A stretch of DNA of 64,000 bases from Pseudomonas alcaligenes (GCF_014490745.1 NZ_LZEU01000001.1:1263501-1327500), one strand, 5' to 3'; counted from the stretch's first letter, positions 25,820-34,620 are shown. Translations and numbers: made by a program. Notes: a model not told the origin generated them from the letters alone.

Positions 25820-26728
25820 TCAGCCGCGGGGTGGATACTGGCGGTGCAGTTCGGCCAGTTCGGCGTCCTTGGCTTCCCACAGCTGGTTGACCCACTGCTG
25901 GAACTGCAGGCGGTATTCCTCGTCCTGGTCATAGTTGCGGCCGATGAACTGGGCGGGGATTTCCAGGCGGGCGAAGCGCACCACCACCTCGCCGACGCGG
26001 CCGCAGAGCAGATCCCAGAAACCCGGGTTGCCATCGGGATAGTGGATGGTGACGTTGACGATGGCATCCAGTTGCTCGCCCATGGCATCCAGCACGAAGG
26101 CGATGCCGCCGGCCTTGGGCTTGAGCAGGTACTGGAACGGCGAGTTCTGCTGGGCGTGTTTCTGCGCGGTCAGGCGGGTGCCTTCGAGGAAGTTGAACAC
26201 CGACACCGGGTTGCTCTTGTAGCGCGCGCAGGCCTTGCGCGTGGTGGCCAGATCCTGGCCGCGCTTCTCCGGGTGCTTGGCCAGGTATTCCTTGCTGTAG
26301 CGCTTCATGAAGGGGAACTCCAGCGCCCACCAGCACAGGCCGATCACCGGCACCCAGATCAGCTCCTGCTTGAGGAAGAACTTGAGCAGCGGCATGCGCC
26401 GGTTGAGCAGGTACTGCAGCACCAGGATGTCTACCCAGCTCTGGTGGTTGCTGGTCACCAGGTAGGAATGGCGCTTGTCGAAACCTTCGCGGCCGCTGAC
26501 GTGCCACTGGGTGCTGCGCACCAGGTTCATCCAGAACTTGTTCACCCCGATCCAGAACTCGGCGATGCCGTGCATGACGAAGCGCAGCGCGCGCTGGATC
26601 GGCGGGATCGGCAGGAGCAGTTTGAGCAGCGCCACGGCGAACAGCGGCCAGCAGCAGAGCAGGGTGTTCAGGGCCAGCATCAGGCCGGCAAGCAGGCCGC
26701 GCAACGGGGCAGGCAGAAAATGCAGCAT
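25820..26728 (-). CDS. Membrane acyltransferase (PlsC/LPLAT family, YihG-like)
   Basis: A 302-residue 1-acylglycerol-3-phosphate-type acyltransferase. An N-terminal hydrophobic hairpin (LLAGLMLALNTLLCCWPLFA; FAVALLKLLLPI) anchors it, followed by the catalytic NHQSWVD (His-x4-Asp) and the acceptor motif VFNFLEGTR. The ATG at 26728 is preceded by AGAAGG at 10 nt. Relatives make lysophosphatidate into phosphatidate or tune phospholipid acyl chains; E. coli YihG is the closest in length. It is convergent with the GGDEF-EAL gene, the stop codons being about 1 nt apart, and shares no operon with pta. Confidence 0.88.
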   Translation of the reverse strand: MLHFLPAPLRGLLAGLMLALNTLLCCWPLFAVALLKLLLPIPPIQRALRFVMHGIAEFWIGVNKFWMNLVRSTQWHVSGREGFDKRHSYLVTSNHQSWVDILVLQYLLNRRMPLLKFFLKQELIWVPVIGLCWWALEFPFMKRYSKEYLAKHPEKRGQDLATTRKACARYKSNPVSVFNFLEGTRLTAQKHAQQNSPFQYLLKPKAGGIAFVLDAMGEQLDAIVNVTIHYPDGNPGFWDLLCGRVGEVVVRFARLEIPAQFIGRNYDQDEEYRLQFQQWVNQLWEAKDAELAELHRQYPPRG

Positions 26729-27037
26729 GGGGCTAAAGCCTTCTGGCAGAGGGGCATGCGATGTGCCCCGGATCGCTCGAAATACCTGCCGCAGCTCCCT
26801 TGTGGCAAGTCGGTTCGGTGCAAAGGTTAACGCTTGTACACTGAACGGCAAGTGCCGAGTCGGACTGGTCGGTCGCATCGGCGTGCCGCTGCAGGACGGC
26901 GGTGGCGTGCGGCGGATTCTAGCGCAAGCCATTGGCCGGGCGGGGAAAGCTGCATGCCGACGGCACGGTCGTGCTCATGCATAGGGCGGGTGAAACCCGG
27001 GTAACCGAGCAACGTGGGTTTCCCCGCCTTGGGTCTT
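26729..27037. other. Intergenic region between acyltransferase and pta
   Basis: No gene is supported; short open frames on the minus strand look like chance. A broken inverted repeat (GGCGGGTGAAACCC at 26985-26998 facing GGGTTTCCCCGCC at 27014-27026) lies within ~40 nt of the pta stop and may act in 3'-end formation, though no U-run follows. The acyltransferase promoter must lie in 26729-26850, which holds an AT-rich stretch around AAAGGTTAACGCTTGTACACT. Confidence 0.4.
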
Positions 27038-29092
27038 TCAGCCCTGACTGGCCGCTTGCACGGCGGTAAGGGCGATGGTGTAGACGATGTCATCCACCAG
27101 GGCGCCGCGCGACAGGTCGTTCACCGGCTTGCGCAGGCCCTGCAGCATGGGGCCGACGCTGACGCAGTCGGCGCTGCGCTGTACCGCCTTGTAGGTGGTG
27201 TTGCCGGTGTTCAGGTCGGGGAACACGAACACCGTGGCGCGCCCGGCCACCGGGCTGCCCGGAGCCTTCTGCTGGCCGACGCCGAGGTTGGCGGCGGCGT
27301 CGTACTGCAGCGGGCCGTCGATCGGCAGCTGCGGGTTCTGCGCGCGGGCCAGGCGGGTGGCCTCGCGCACTTTCTCCACCTCGGCGCCGCTGCCGGAGTC
27401 GCCGGTCGAGTAGCTGATCATCGCCACCCGCGCCGGTACGCCGAAGGCCTCGGCCGAGGCGGCGCTCTGCCGGGCGATCTCCGCCAGTTCGGCGGCCGTC
27501 GGCTCGGGGTTCACCGCGCAGTCGCCATACACCAGCACCTGATCCGGCAGGAGCATGAAGAACACCGAAGACACCAGGCTGTAGCCGGGCGCGGTCTTGA
27601 TCAGCTGTAGCGCCGGGCGGATGGTGTTGGCGGTGGTGTGGATGGCGCCGGAAACCAGGCCGTCGACCTCGTCCAGGGCCAGCAGCATGGTGCCCAGCAC
27701 CACGTTGTCCTCCAGCTGCGAGCGGGCCATGGGCGCGTTCAGCCCCTTGCCCTTGCGCAGTTCGATCATCGGCTCGACATAGCGCTCGCGGATCAGATCC
27801 GGATCGAGGATTTCCAGGCCGGGCGGCAGCTCGATGCCCTGCGCCCGGGCCACCGCCTGCACGTCATCCGGCTTGGCCAGCAGCACGCAGCGGGCGATGC
27901 CGCGGGCCTGGCAGATGGCGGCGGCCTGCACGGTGCGCGGCTCGCTGCCTTCGGGCAGGACGATACGCTTGTTCGCCGCCACTGCCCGGCGCACCAGCTG
28001 GTAGCGGAACAGCGCCGGCGACAGGCGCGGCTCGCCGGGCTGGCCGCAGCGCTGGCGGAACCAGTCTGGCGACAGGTGATCCGCGACGAAATCGCTGACC
28101 TGCTCGGCGCGGCTCAGGTCATCGGCGGGGATTTCCCGGTTCAGCTGACTCAGGGCCAGCAGGGCCTGGCCGGCATCGAGCGCAGTGGCCAGCAACGGCA
28201 GGCCGGCCTGCAGGGCCGGGGCGCAGAGTTCGAGGATGGCCGCCGGCGGTTGCAGGTCGTCGCACAGCAGGACGCCGGCCAACGGCATGCCGTTCATGCT
28301 GGCCAGGCCGGCGGCGAGCAGGATATCGCCGCGGTCGCCCGGCACTAGCAGCAGGCTGCCGGCCTGCAGACGCGCGGCCAGCGGGCCGGCGCCACTGGCG
28401 CAGAGCAGTGGCTGGAGCATGCGCCGCTGGCGATAGTCACCGGCATGCAGCACGCGGGCGCCGAGCTGTTCGGCGATGTCGCAGGTGCGCGCGGCGTTGA
28501 GCTCGTCGCGCCAGGGAATGCAGCCGAGCAGGGGCAGGCCGCTGTCGCCCAAGCGCGCGTCGCGCTGCTGCAGCCATTGCGGATCGCGCACCTTGTTCAG
28601 CACCACCCCGGCGATGCGCACCCCTTCGAGCAGGTGGGCCTGGATGTCCAGACGCTCGCACAGCTCGGACGGGCTGGCGTTGTCCGGGGTAGACACCAGG
28701 ATGGCCTCGGCATCCAGGCTGCGCGCCAGCTTGCCGTTGAGGCGGTTGGCGTAGCCAACATGCCGCGACGGCACCAGGCCCTCGATGATCAGCACATCCT
28801 GGCCGGCGCCGGCCTGCTGCTGCAGGCTGACCAGTTCTTCCAGCAGTTCGTCCAGCTGGTCGTCGCCCAGGCGCCGTTCGACCTGGGCCAGGGGCAGCGG
28901 TGGAGGCGGGGTGAGGCCGTGGGTGCGGGCGATCAGGGCATTGGCCAGGTGCGCTTCCTGTTCGCCGGACTGGGCCACTGCCTTGAGGTAGCCGACCTTC
29001 AGCCCGGCGCGCTGCAGGGCGCGCACCAGGCCGAGGCTGATGGAGGTGAGGCCGACGCCGTAGCCCGAGGAGATCAGCAGGAAACTGTGCAT
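27038..29092 (-). CDS. pta: Phosphate acetyltransferase
   Basis: A 684-residue long-form Pta: an N-terminal BioD-like P-loop-fold domain (FLLISSGYGVGLTSISLGL), a central DRTGG domain and a C-terminal phosphotransacetylase domain from ~360 (RIVLPEGSEPRTVQAA; SYSTGDSGSGAEVEKV; PDLNTGNTTYKAVQR). It converts acetyl-CoA and phosphate to acetyl phosphate and CoA in the cytosol. Its ATG follows the ackA stop codon with no gap, so the two are translationally coupled, and together they run acetate overflow and acetate or pyruvate fermentation, setting the acetyl-phosphate pool. The size matches the family (~700 aa). Confidence 0.95.
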   Translation of the reverse strand: MHSFLLISSGYGVGLTSISLGLVRALQRAGLKVGYLKAVAQSGEQEAHLANALIARTHGLTPPPPLPLAQVERRLGDDQLDELLEELVSLQQQAGAGQDVLIIEGLVPSRHVGYANRLNGKLARSLDAEAILVSTPDNASPSELCERLDIQAHLLEGVRIAGVVLNKVRDPQWLQQRDARLGDSGLPLLGCIPWRDELNAARTCDIAEQLGARVLHAGDYRQRRMLQPLLCASGAGPLAARLQAGSLLLVPGDRGDILLAAGLASMNGMPLAGVLLCDDLQPPAAILELCAPALQAGLPLLATALDAGQALLALSQLNREIPADDLSRAEQVSDFVADHLSPDWFRQRCGQPGEPRLSPALFRYQLVRRAVAANKRIVLPEGSEPRTVQAAAICQARGIARCVLLAKPDDVQAVARAQGIELPPGLEILDPDLIRERYVEPMIELRKGKGLNAPMARSQLEDNVVLGTMLLALDEVDGLVSGAIHTTANTIRPALQLIKTAPGYSLVSSVFFMLLPDQVLVYGDCAVNPEPTAAELAEIARQSAASAEAFGVPARVAMISYSTGDSGSGAEVEKVREATRLARAQNPQLPIDGPLQYDAAANLGVGQQKAPGSPVAGRATVFVFPDLNTGNTTYKAVQRSADCVSVGPMLQGLRKPVNDLSRGALVDDIVYTIALTAVQAASQG

Positions 29093-30295
29093 TCAGCGGC
29101 CCTCCCGGGCATCGAGCAGGGCCAGGGTGTCCTCGGCGATCTGCTTCTCCTCGTTGGTTGGCACCACCAGGATGCGCGGGCTGCCTGCGGTGTGGATGCT
29201 GCCGGTGACACCGCCGATGCAGCGGGCGTTGGCAGTCTTGTCGATGGCCAGGCCGAGCAGGCCGAGGTAGCCGACGCTCTTGGCCCGCACCAGCGCCGAG
29301 TTCTCGCCGATGCCACCGGTGAATACCAGGCCGTCCAGGCGCGGCAGGGCGCAGGCGAGGGCAGCCAGGGACTTGGCCAGGCGGTAGCAGAACACTTCGA
29401 TGGCCAGGGTTGCGGCCCGGTGTCCGCGCTGGCGCGCCTGCTCCAGGCTGCGCATGTCGTTGGACAGGCCGGACAGGCCGAGCAGGCCGCTTTCGCTGTT
29501 CAGCAGGCGTTCGATCTCCTCCAGACTCCAGCCCAGCGAGCGGGCCAGGTGGCCGTGCAGGTTGGGGTCGACGTCGCCGCTGCGCGAGCCCATCACCAGG
29601 CCCTCCAGCGGGGTCAGGCCCATGCTGGTGTCGCGGCTCTGCCCGTCGACCACCGCGCAGGTCGAACAGCCGTTACCCAGGTGTGCGGTCAGCCAGCTGC
29701 TGTCGCCCGCCGCCAGCCCGCAGAGCTGGGCGGCGCGCAGGCTGACATAGCGGTGGCTGGTGCCGTGGAAGCCGTAGCGGCGCACGCTGTGCTCGCGGTA
29801 CAGGTGCTCGGGGATGGCATAGCGGAAGGCGTGCTCGGGCATGCTCTGGTGAAAGGCGGTGTCGAACACGGCGATGTGCGGCAGCTGCGGATACAGGCGC
29901 ATGGCCGCCTCGATGCCGAGCAGGTGTGCCGGGTTGTGCAGCGGCGCCAGTGGCACCGTGGCCTGGATCGCGGCCAGGGTGGCTGCGTCGATCAGCGCGG
30001 CCTGGGTGAAATGCTCGCCGCCGTGCACCACGCGATGGCCGATGCCGTGCAGGGTGCCGCCGCAGGCCTCGTCGACCAGCGGCAGCACCCGCTCCAGGGC
30101 CTCGGTATGGCCGGCGCCGGGCAGGGCCAGCTGCTTGCGGATGCTGCCGCCGTGCCACCAGGCCAGGCTCGCCTCGGCGCTCCCCAGGCGATCGGCCAGG
30201 CCGCTGATCAGCGGGCTGGAATGGGCCTGGCTGATCAGGGCGAATTTCAGCGAGGAACTGCCGCAGTTGATCACCAGAATATTGCGTGCCGACAT
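29093..30295 (-). CDS. ackA: Acetate kinase
   Basis: A 400-residue acetokinase-family protein: [13 protein letters not shown] at the N-terminus, VVHGGEHF, the catalytic Asp in [20 protein letters not shown], the phosphate loop [11 protein letters not shown] and [12 protein letters not shown] near the C-terminus. It transfers phosphate between acetyl phosphate and ADP. AAGGAG stands 5 nt before the ATG at 30295. It is first of a pair with pta, and a small zinc protein gene lies 2 nt upstream, so all three may be one transcript. Family length and all signature motifs are normal. Confidence 0.95.
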   Translation of the reverse strand: MSARNILVINCGSSSLKFALISQAHSSPLISGLADRLGSAEASLAWWHGGSIRKQLALPGAGHTEALERVLPLVDEACGGTLHGIGHRVVHGGEHFTQAALIDAATLAAIQATVPLAPLHNPAHLLGIEAAMRLYPQLPHIAVFDTAFHQSMPEHAFRYAIPEHLYREHSVRRYGFHGTSHRYVSLRAAQLCGLAAGDSSWLTAHLGNGCSTCAVVDGQSRDTSMGLTPLEGLVMGSRSGDVDPNLHGHLARSLGWSLEEIERLLNSESGLLGLSGLSNDMRSLEQARQRGHRAATLAIEVFCYRLAKSLAALACALPRLDGLVFTGGIGENSALVRAKSVGYLGLLGLAIDKTANARCIGGVTGSIHTAGSPRILVVPTNEEKQIAEDTLALLDAREGR

Positions 30296-30297
30296 GA

Positions 30298-30558
30298 CTA
30301 CTCCTTGGCTTCGGGTTCCACTGCGGCGCCTGCCTGGCGCTCTGCGGCGCACCAGCCACAGGCGAACGGCTGACCCAGGCGGCTCTGGCGCTGTTCGGCG
30401 TCGGTGACCCAGGCACGGTTCTGCCAGGGCGGCTGGTGGCGCAGGTGCTGGGTATGGCCGCAGGACAGCTCGGCCACCCAGTGGCCGTCCTCGTCCTGGT
30501 GGAAGCCCAGCAGGCGTGGCGGGCCGTCCGGCTGCTCGCGGTCGCTTTCACCCGGCAT
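30298..30558 (-). CDS. DUF3565 small zinc-ribbon-like protein
   Basis: An 86-residue protein of the DUF3565 family. The visible core is [20 protein letters not shown], then [13 protein letters not shown] and FACGWC, with Cys/His pairs (CGH...CGWC) that could hold a metal. Function is unknown. The ATG at 30558 is preferred to the TTG at 30594, because the longer form would leave only 13 bp for the divergent slyD promoter. It ends 2 nt before ackA, which suggests co-transcription with acetate metabolism genes. Confidence 0.75.
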   Translation of the reverse strand: MPGESDREQPDGPPRLLGFHQDEDGHWVAELSCGHTQHLRHQPPWQNRAWVTDAEQRQSRLGQPFACGWCAAERQAGAAVEPEAKE

Positions 30559-30607
30559 GGCAGGTAAACTCGCGCGTTCTTCACTCTCTTGCAAAGGTTA
30601 AAACCCC

Positions 30608-31093
30608 ATGCTCATCGCCGCCAACAAGGCTGTGTCCATCGACTATACCCTGACCAACGATGCCGGTGAGGTGATCGACAGTTCCGCCGGTGGCGCACCG
30701 CTGGTGTACCTGCACGGTGCCGGCAATATCATCGTCGGCCTGGAGAAGGCCCTCGAAGGCAAGCAGGCCGGTGACGAGCTGAGCGTGGCCATCGAGCCGG
30801 CCCAGGCCTACGGCGAATACAGCGCCGAGCTGGTTGCCACCCTCAACCGCAGCATGTTCGAAGGCGTCGACGAACTGGAAGTGGGCATGCAGTTCCACGC
30901 TTCCGGCCCGGACGGCGGCATGCAGATCGTCACCATCCGCGACATCGAAGGCGATGACGTGATCGTCGACGGCAACCACCCGCTGGCTGGCCAGCGCCTG
31001 AACTTCCAGGTCAAAGTGGTCAACGTGCGTGAAGCCAGTGCCGAAGAAGTGGCCCATGGTCACATCCACGGCGAAGGCGGCCACCACCACTGA
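30608..31093 (+). CDS. slyD: FKBP-type peptidyl-prolyl isomerase SlyD
   Basis: A 161-residue SlyD-like FKBP. It starts MLIAANKAVSIDYTL, has the split FKBP fold with an inserted IF chaperone flap (residues ~70-125, AYGEYSAELV...), and ends in a His-rich tail (AHGHIHGEGGHHH) as in metal-binding SlyD proteins that help nickel or zinc handling and hydrogenase maturation. It acts in the cytosol on proline bonds and as a chaperone. It is monocistronic, closed by a strong terminator, and divergent from the DUF3565/ackA/pta set. Confidence 0.92.
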   Translation: MLIAANKAVSIDYTLTNDAGEVIDSSAGGAPLVYLHGAGNIIVGLEKALEGKQAGDELSVAIEPAQAYGEYSAELVATLNRSMFEGVDELEVGMQFHASGPDGGMQIVTIRDIEGDDVIVDGNHPLAGQRLNFQVKVVNVREASAEEVAHGHIHGEGGHHH

Positions 31094-31183
31094 GTGGCGT
31101 CGCCTGGCAGCCTGAATGACGAGTGCGCAATACGACTTATGGTCGTTCCAAGCGCGGCTCCGGCTGCTAAGCTGAGCTAACCG

Positions 31184-31208
31184 AAAAGGCGCCCACGGGC
31201 GCCTTTTT
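31184..31208 (+). terminator. Intrinsic terminator of slyD
   Basis: AAAAGGCGCC-CACG-GGCGCCTTTT, a perfect 10-bp stem with a run of five T at its 3' side; the A-run on the left makes it potentially bidirectional. Confidence 0.85.
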
Positions 31209-31251
31209 CGTCCCCGCTGTGGCCTTTTTCTGCATGCTCAAGGAGTTAGCC

Positions 31252-31734
31252 ATGAGTGCCTTCCACGACCTCAACCTGCGCACCCTGGATGGCCAGGATC
31301 TGCCTTTGGCGCCGTTCAAGGGCCAACTGGTGCTGGTGGTCAATGTGGCCTCCAAATGCGGCCTGACTCCGCAATATGCGGGCCTGGAAAAACTCCATCA
31401 GGAGTACCTCGAGCGCGGTTTCACCGTGCTGGGGCTGCCGTGCAACCAGTTCGCCGGCCAGGAGCCGGGCACGGAAGAGGAAATCCGCGAATTCTGCAGC
31501 CTCAACTACGGGGTGACCTTCCCGCTGGGCAGCAAGCTGGACGTCAACGGGCCGAACCGGCATCCGTTGTACCGCCTGCTGGCGGGTGAGGGCGCCGAGT
31601 TCCCCGGCGACATCACCTGGAACTTCGAGAAGTTCCTGGTCGGGCGCGACGGCCGCGTGCTGGCGCGCTTCTCGCCGCGCACCACGCCGGATGATCCGGC
31701 CCTGCTGCTGGCCATCGACAAGGCCCTCGGCTGA
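31252..31734 (+). CDS. Glutathione/thioredoxin peroxidase (GPx family)
   Basis: A 160-residue thioredoxin-fold peroxidase with the catalytic Cys36 in NVASKCGLTPQY, Gln in PCNQFAGQEPG and Trp/Asn in TWNFEKFLV, so the full Cys-Gln-Trp-Asn set is present. Bacterial Cys-type members (BtuE-like) reduce hydrogen and lipid peroxides, often with thioredoxin rather than glutathione. AAGGAG stands 6 nt before the ATG at 31252; an ATG further upstream lacks one. It lies between slyD and the nitroreductase, each with its own signals. Confidence 0.92.
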   Translation: MSAFHDLNLRTLDGQDLPLAPFKGQLVLVVNVASKCGLTPQYAGLEKLHQEYLERGFTVLGLPCNQFAGQEPGTEEEIREFCSLNYGVTFPLGSKLDVNGPNRHPLYRLLAGEGAEFPGDITWNFEKFLVGRDGRVLARFSPRTTPDDPALLLAIDKALG

Positions 31735-31741
31735 CCGGCAG

Positions 31742-31770
31742 GCATTTGCCCGCCAGCTGCGGGCAAATGC
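31742..31770. repeat. Perfect 12-bp inverted repeat after the peroxidase gene
   Basis: GCATTTGCCCGC at 31742-31753 and GCGGGCAAATGC at 31759-31770 with a 5-nt loop, starting 8 nt after the stop codon. No T-run follows, so it is a 3'-stabilising hairpin or a non-canonical terminator. Confidence 0.55.
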
Positions 31771-31856
31771 GCCAATGCTCCGGCTGTTTTGCCCTCGCGG
31801 CTTGTCGCCGTGCTGCTCGCGCTGCTTAATCGGACGACTTGCCGAGGAGCAGCGCG

Positions 31857-32594
31857 ATGACCAGTTTCCCCCATGACGAAACCGTGGCTCATGCTTCGCC
31901 GGCCGCCTTGCGCGCGCTGATCGAGAGCCGCCGCTCGGTGCGTCGCTTCAGCACCGAGCCGGTGCCGGATGCGGTAGTACGCGACTGCCTGGAACTGGCC
32001 GTGCTCGCGCCCAATTCCTGCAACCTGCAGCCCTGGAGCTTTCAGGTGATTCGCGATCCGGCCCTGCTGGCGCGCCTGCATCCGGTGTGCATGAGCCAGA
32101 ACGCGGCCAAGGCGCCACTGCTGATCGCTGTGCTGGCCCGTCCGGACACCTGGAAGCAGGCCTGCGCCAATGTCATCGAATACTGGCCAGAGGCCGAGGT
32201 GCCGGGGCGTATCCGCAGCTTCTACCGCAAGACTGCACCCTTCCAGTACAACCAGGGCCCGCTGGGCCTGCTCGGCCTGTTCAAGCGCCAGCTGGTGCGC
32301 CTGGTCGCCCTGCGCAAACCGCTGATGCGCACCCCCAACAGCCGCGCCGACATGCGCATCTGGGCGGTGAAGTCCACCGCGCTGGCCGCCGAGAACCTGA
32401 TGCTGGCCTTCCAGAGCCATGGTTACGCAACCTGCCCGATGGAGGGCTTCGACGAGGTACGCCTGCGCAAGGTGCTCGACATTCCGCGTCAGGCCATCCC
32501 GATCATGCTGCTGGCGGTCGGCCGGCAGGGCGAGAAGGGCGTGTACAACCCGCGCCTGCGCTTTCCCCTGGAGCAGCACGTCACCTGGCTCTAG
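31857..32594 (+). CDS. Nitroreductase-family protein
   Basis: A 245-residue FMN nitroreductase-fold protein: IESRRSVRRFSTEPV with the phosphate-binding arginines, LAPNSCNLQPWSFQVI, and in the C-terminal half MAFQSHGYATCPMEGFDEVR-type residues (quoted in part: SHGYATCPMEGF). An insert at ~110-160 (SFYRKTAPFQYNQGPLGLLG) is larger than in NfsB. The family reduces nitro-aromatics, quinones or flavins with NAD(P)H. GAGGAG is 7 nt before the ATG at 31857. A long palindromic element begins on the very next base after the stop codon. Confidence 0.88.
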   Translation: MTSFPHDETVAHASPAALRALIESRRSVRRFSTEPVPDAVVRDCLELAVLAPNSCNLQPWSFQVIRDPALLARLHPVCMSQNAAKAPLLIAVLARPDTWKQACANVIEYWPEAEVPGRIRSFYRKTAPFQYNQGPLGLLGLFKRQLVRLVALRKPLMRTPNSRADMRIWAVKSTALAAENLMLAFQSHGYATCPMEGFDEVRLRKVLDIPRQAIPIMLLAVGRQGEKGVYNPRLRFPLEQHVTWL

Positions 32595-32734
32595 AAATCT
32601 ATTTAGGATCTCTTGATCGTCGGCCATGCGGCGTTGAAATGGGGCTCGGACTGCTCATTTACACTGCGTAAACTCCGCGTCCTCGCCCCATTTCGCCTTG
32701 CCTGGCTCTAGCTCAAAAGATCCTAAACAGATTT
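32595..32734. repeat. Intergenic palindromic repeat element, copy 1
   Basis: A 140-bp element with 22-bp terminal inverted repeats (32595-32616 against 32713-32734, 20 of 22 pairs), an inner perfect 10-bp stem (GAAATGGGGC at 32636-32645 with GCCCCATTTC at 32685-32694) and a small central palindrome TTTACACTGCGTAAA. It can fold as one long hairpin. A second copy is at 49429-49556: the ~89-bp cores align without gaps at about four in five positions, while the paired arms differ but still pair. It resembles the non-autonomous intergenic repeats common in Pseudomonas; no transposase is inside. Confidence 0.8.
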
Positions 32735-32788
32735 TTCGCGTGTCCGCTTCTGGAGCTAAATCACCGTAATCAATAGTGCTGGGCGGGG

Positions 32789-32804
32789 CGAGACGACCGG
32801 TCAT
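32789..32804. promoter_or_regulatory. Operator of the NemR-like regulator, site 1
   Basis: CGAGACGACCGGTCAT, centred on the palindrome GACCGGTC, ends immediately before the first ATG of the TetR gene. The same 16 bp recur at 33430-33445 before the old yellow enzyme gene, which marks a shared repressor site. Confidence 0.75.
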
Positions 32805-32816
32805 ATGCTCGCCGCC

Positions 32817-33410
32817 ATGAACAGCACTATCCGACTCGACAAGCGTGACCTGATCCTGGCCAAGGGCTCGGACGTGATGACCCGTCGCGGTTACCACGGC
32901 ACCGGCGTGCAGGAGATCGTCCAGGCCGCGGGCATCCCCAAGGGCAGCTTCTACCACTACTTCGCCAGCAAGGAAGACTTCGCCCTGCAGGCCCTGGAGT
33001 TCGTCTACCAGCCGCGCCTGGCGCGCTACGCCGAGGCCCTGAGCAACACGGCGCTGAGCCCGCGGGCACGCATCCTGGCCTACTACCGCGACCTGCAGGC
33101 GCACTTCGCTCGCCAGGACAAGGGCCAGTACCACTGCTTCATCGGCAGCCTGAGCTTCGAAATGGCCGAGCTGCTGCCCGCCATCGGCCAGCAGGTGGAA
33201 AGCATCCAGCAGGCTTCGGTGGACATTCTCCAGCAATGCCTGGAGCAGGCCCGCCAGGTCGGCGAGCTGAGTGCCGACGAAGACTGCGGCAACCTGGCGA
33301 TATTCATCAGCAATGCCTGGCAAGGCGTGCTGGCGCGGCTCAAGGTCGGTGGCAACACGCAGACCCTGGATGCCTTCATCACCCGTCTGGAGCTGCTCCT
33401 GCAGCCCTGA
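32817..33410 (+). CDS. TetR-family regulator, NemR-like
   Basis: A 197-residue TetR repressor with helix-turn-helix in VMTRRGYHGTGVQEIVQAAG and PKGSFYHYFASKEDFA. A cysteine at 107 (GQYHCFIG) falls where NemR has its redox-sensing Cys106, so response to electrophiles or hypochlorous acid is plausible. The ATG at 32817 is used; the ATG at 32805 directly abuts the operator, and neither has a clear ribosome site, so the start is uncertain. The old yellow enzyme gene follows after 56 nt and carries the same operator, matching the nemR-nemA arrangement of enterobacteria. Confidence 0.85.
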   Translation: MNSTIRLDKRDLILAKGSDVMTRRGYHGTGVQEIVQAAGIPKGSFYHYFASKEDFALQALEFVYQPRLARYAEALSNTALSPRARILAYYRDLQAHFARQDKGQYHCFIGSLSFEMAELLPAIGQQVESIQQASVDILQQCLEQARQVGELSADEDCGNLAIFISNAWQGVLARLKVGGNTQTLDAFITRLELLLQP

Positions 33411-33429
33411 TTTTTTAACCGCCTTTCAA

Positions 33430-33445
33430 CGAGACGACCGGTCAT
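33430..33445. promoter_or_regulatory. Operator of the NemR-like regulator, site 2
   Basis: Exact 16-bp copy of the site at 32789-32804 (CGAGACGACCGGTCAT), placed 21 nt before the start codon of the old yellow enzyme, ahead of its AAGGAG ribosome site. It implies a separate regulated promoter, or a site for blocking read-through, at the second gene. Confidence 0.75.
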
Positions 33446-33466
33446 CTGCCGGTTCAAGGAGACTTC

Positions 33467-34576
33467 ATGAGCGCCCCGACACAAGCCCTGTTCCAACCCT
33501 TCCGCCTGGGCAACCTGGAACTGCCGACCCGCGTGGTGATGGCGCCGATGACCCGTTCCTTCTCCCCGGGCGGCGTGCCCAATGCGCTGGTCGTCGAGTA
33601 CTACCGTCGTCGCGCCGCTGCCGGCGTCGGCCTGATCGTCACCGAAGGCACCACCGTCGGCCACAAGGCCGCCAACGGCTACCCGAATGTGCCGCGCTTC
33701 TACGGTGAAGACGCCCTGGCCGGCTGGAAGCAGGTGGTCGATGCGGTGCACGCCGAAGGCGGCAAGATCGTTCCGCAGCTGTGGCACGTGGGCAACGTGC
33801 GCAAGCTGGGCACCGAGCCGGACGCCAGCGTGCCGGGCTACGGCCCGAGCGAAAAAGTGAAAGATGGCAACGTGGTCGTCCACGGCATGACCAAGCAGGA
33901 CATTGACGAAGTCATCGCCGCCTTCGCCCAGGCTGCCCGCGACGCCAAGGCTATCGGCATGGACGGCGTGGAGATCCACGGCGCCCACGGCTACCTGGTC
34001 GACCAGTTCTTCTGGGCCGGCAGCAACCAGCGCACCGACGAATACGGCGGCGACCTGGCCCAGCGTTCGCGCTTCGCCATCGAGCTGATCCAGGCCGTAC
34101 GCGCCGCCGTCGGCCCGGACTTCCCGATCATCTTCCGCTTCTCGCAGTGGAAGCAGCAGGACTACACCGCACGTCTGGTGCAGACCGCCGAGGAACTGGG
34201 CGCCTTCCTCAAGCCGCTGGCCGATGCTGGCGTGGACATCTTCCACTGCTCGACCCGTCGTTTCTGGGAGCCGGAATTCGAAGGCAGCGACCTCAACCTG
34301 GCCGGCTGGACCCGCCAGCTCACTGGCAAGCCGACCATCACCGTGGGCAGCGTCGGCCTGGACGGCGAGTTCCTGCAGTTCATGGTCAACACCGACAAGG
34401 TCGCCGAGCCGGCCAGCCTGGAAAATCTGCTGGAGCGCCTGAACAAGCAGGAGTTCGACCTGGTAGCTGTGGGCCGCGCCCTGCTGGTCGACCCGGACTG
34501 GGCGGTGAAGGTGCGCGACAGCCGCGAGCAGGACATCCTGCCGTTCAGCCGCGAAGCCCTCAAGCAGCTGGTCTGA
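33467..34576 (+). CDS. Old yellow enzyme family alkene reductase
   Basis: A 369-residue FMN (beta/alpha)8 barrel: FQPFRLGNLELPTRVVMAPM, the substrate-binding His/Asn-type pair in VEIHGAHGYLVDQFF, SNQRTDEYGGDL and GRALLVDPDWAVKV near the end. Such enzymes reduce activated C=C bonds (N-ethylmaleimide, enones) and some nitro compounds with NADPH. CAAGGAG precedes the ATG. It forms a detoxification unit with the NemR-like regulator. Two terminators follow. The nearest named relatives are NemA and XenB-type reductases, and which one cannot be decided by eye. Confidence 0.92.
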   Translation: MSAPTQALFQPFRLGNLELPTRVVMAPMTRSFSPGGVPNALVVEYYRRRAAAGVGLIVTEGTTVGHKAANGYPNVPRFYGEDALAGWKQVVDAVHAEGGKIVPQLWHVGNVRKLGTEPDASVPGYGPSEKVKDGNVVVHGMTKQDIDEVIAAFAQAARDAKAIGMDGVEIHGAHGYLVDQFFWAGSNQRTDEYGGDLAQRSRFAIELIQAVRAAVGPDFPIIFRFSQWKQQDYTARLVQTAEELGAFLKPLADAGVDIFHCSTRRFWEPEFEGSDLNLAGWTRQLTGKPTITVGSVGLDGEFLQFMVNTDKVAEPASLENLLERLNKQEFDLVAVGRALLVDPDWAVKVRDSREQDILPFSREALKQLV

Positions 34577-34593
34577 TTCCCCGCTTTACCCCT

Positions 34594-34620
34594 GTGCGCC
34601 GAGTGAGTCGGCGCACTTTT
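34594..34620 (+). terminator. First terminator after the old yellow enzyme gene
   Basis: GTGCGCCGA-GTGAG-TCGGCGCAC, a perfect 9-bp stem followed by TTTT. Confidence 0.7.

Noticed and set aside
26827..27093. Minus-strand 88-codon frame overlapping the pta 3' end
   Set aside because: No ribosome site, overlaps pta out of frame, and contains only an arginine-rich tail with no recognisable family.
32595..32734. The palindromic element as a CRISPR repeat or a full insertion sequence
   Set aside because: Only one unit at each site, no regular spacers, and no transposase frame within 128-140 bp.
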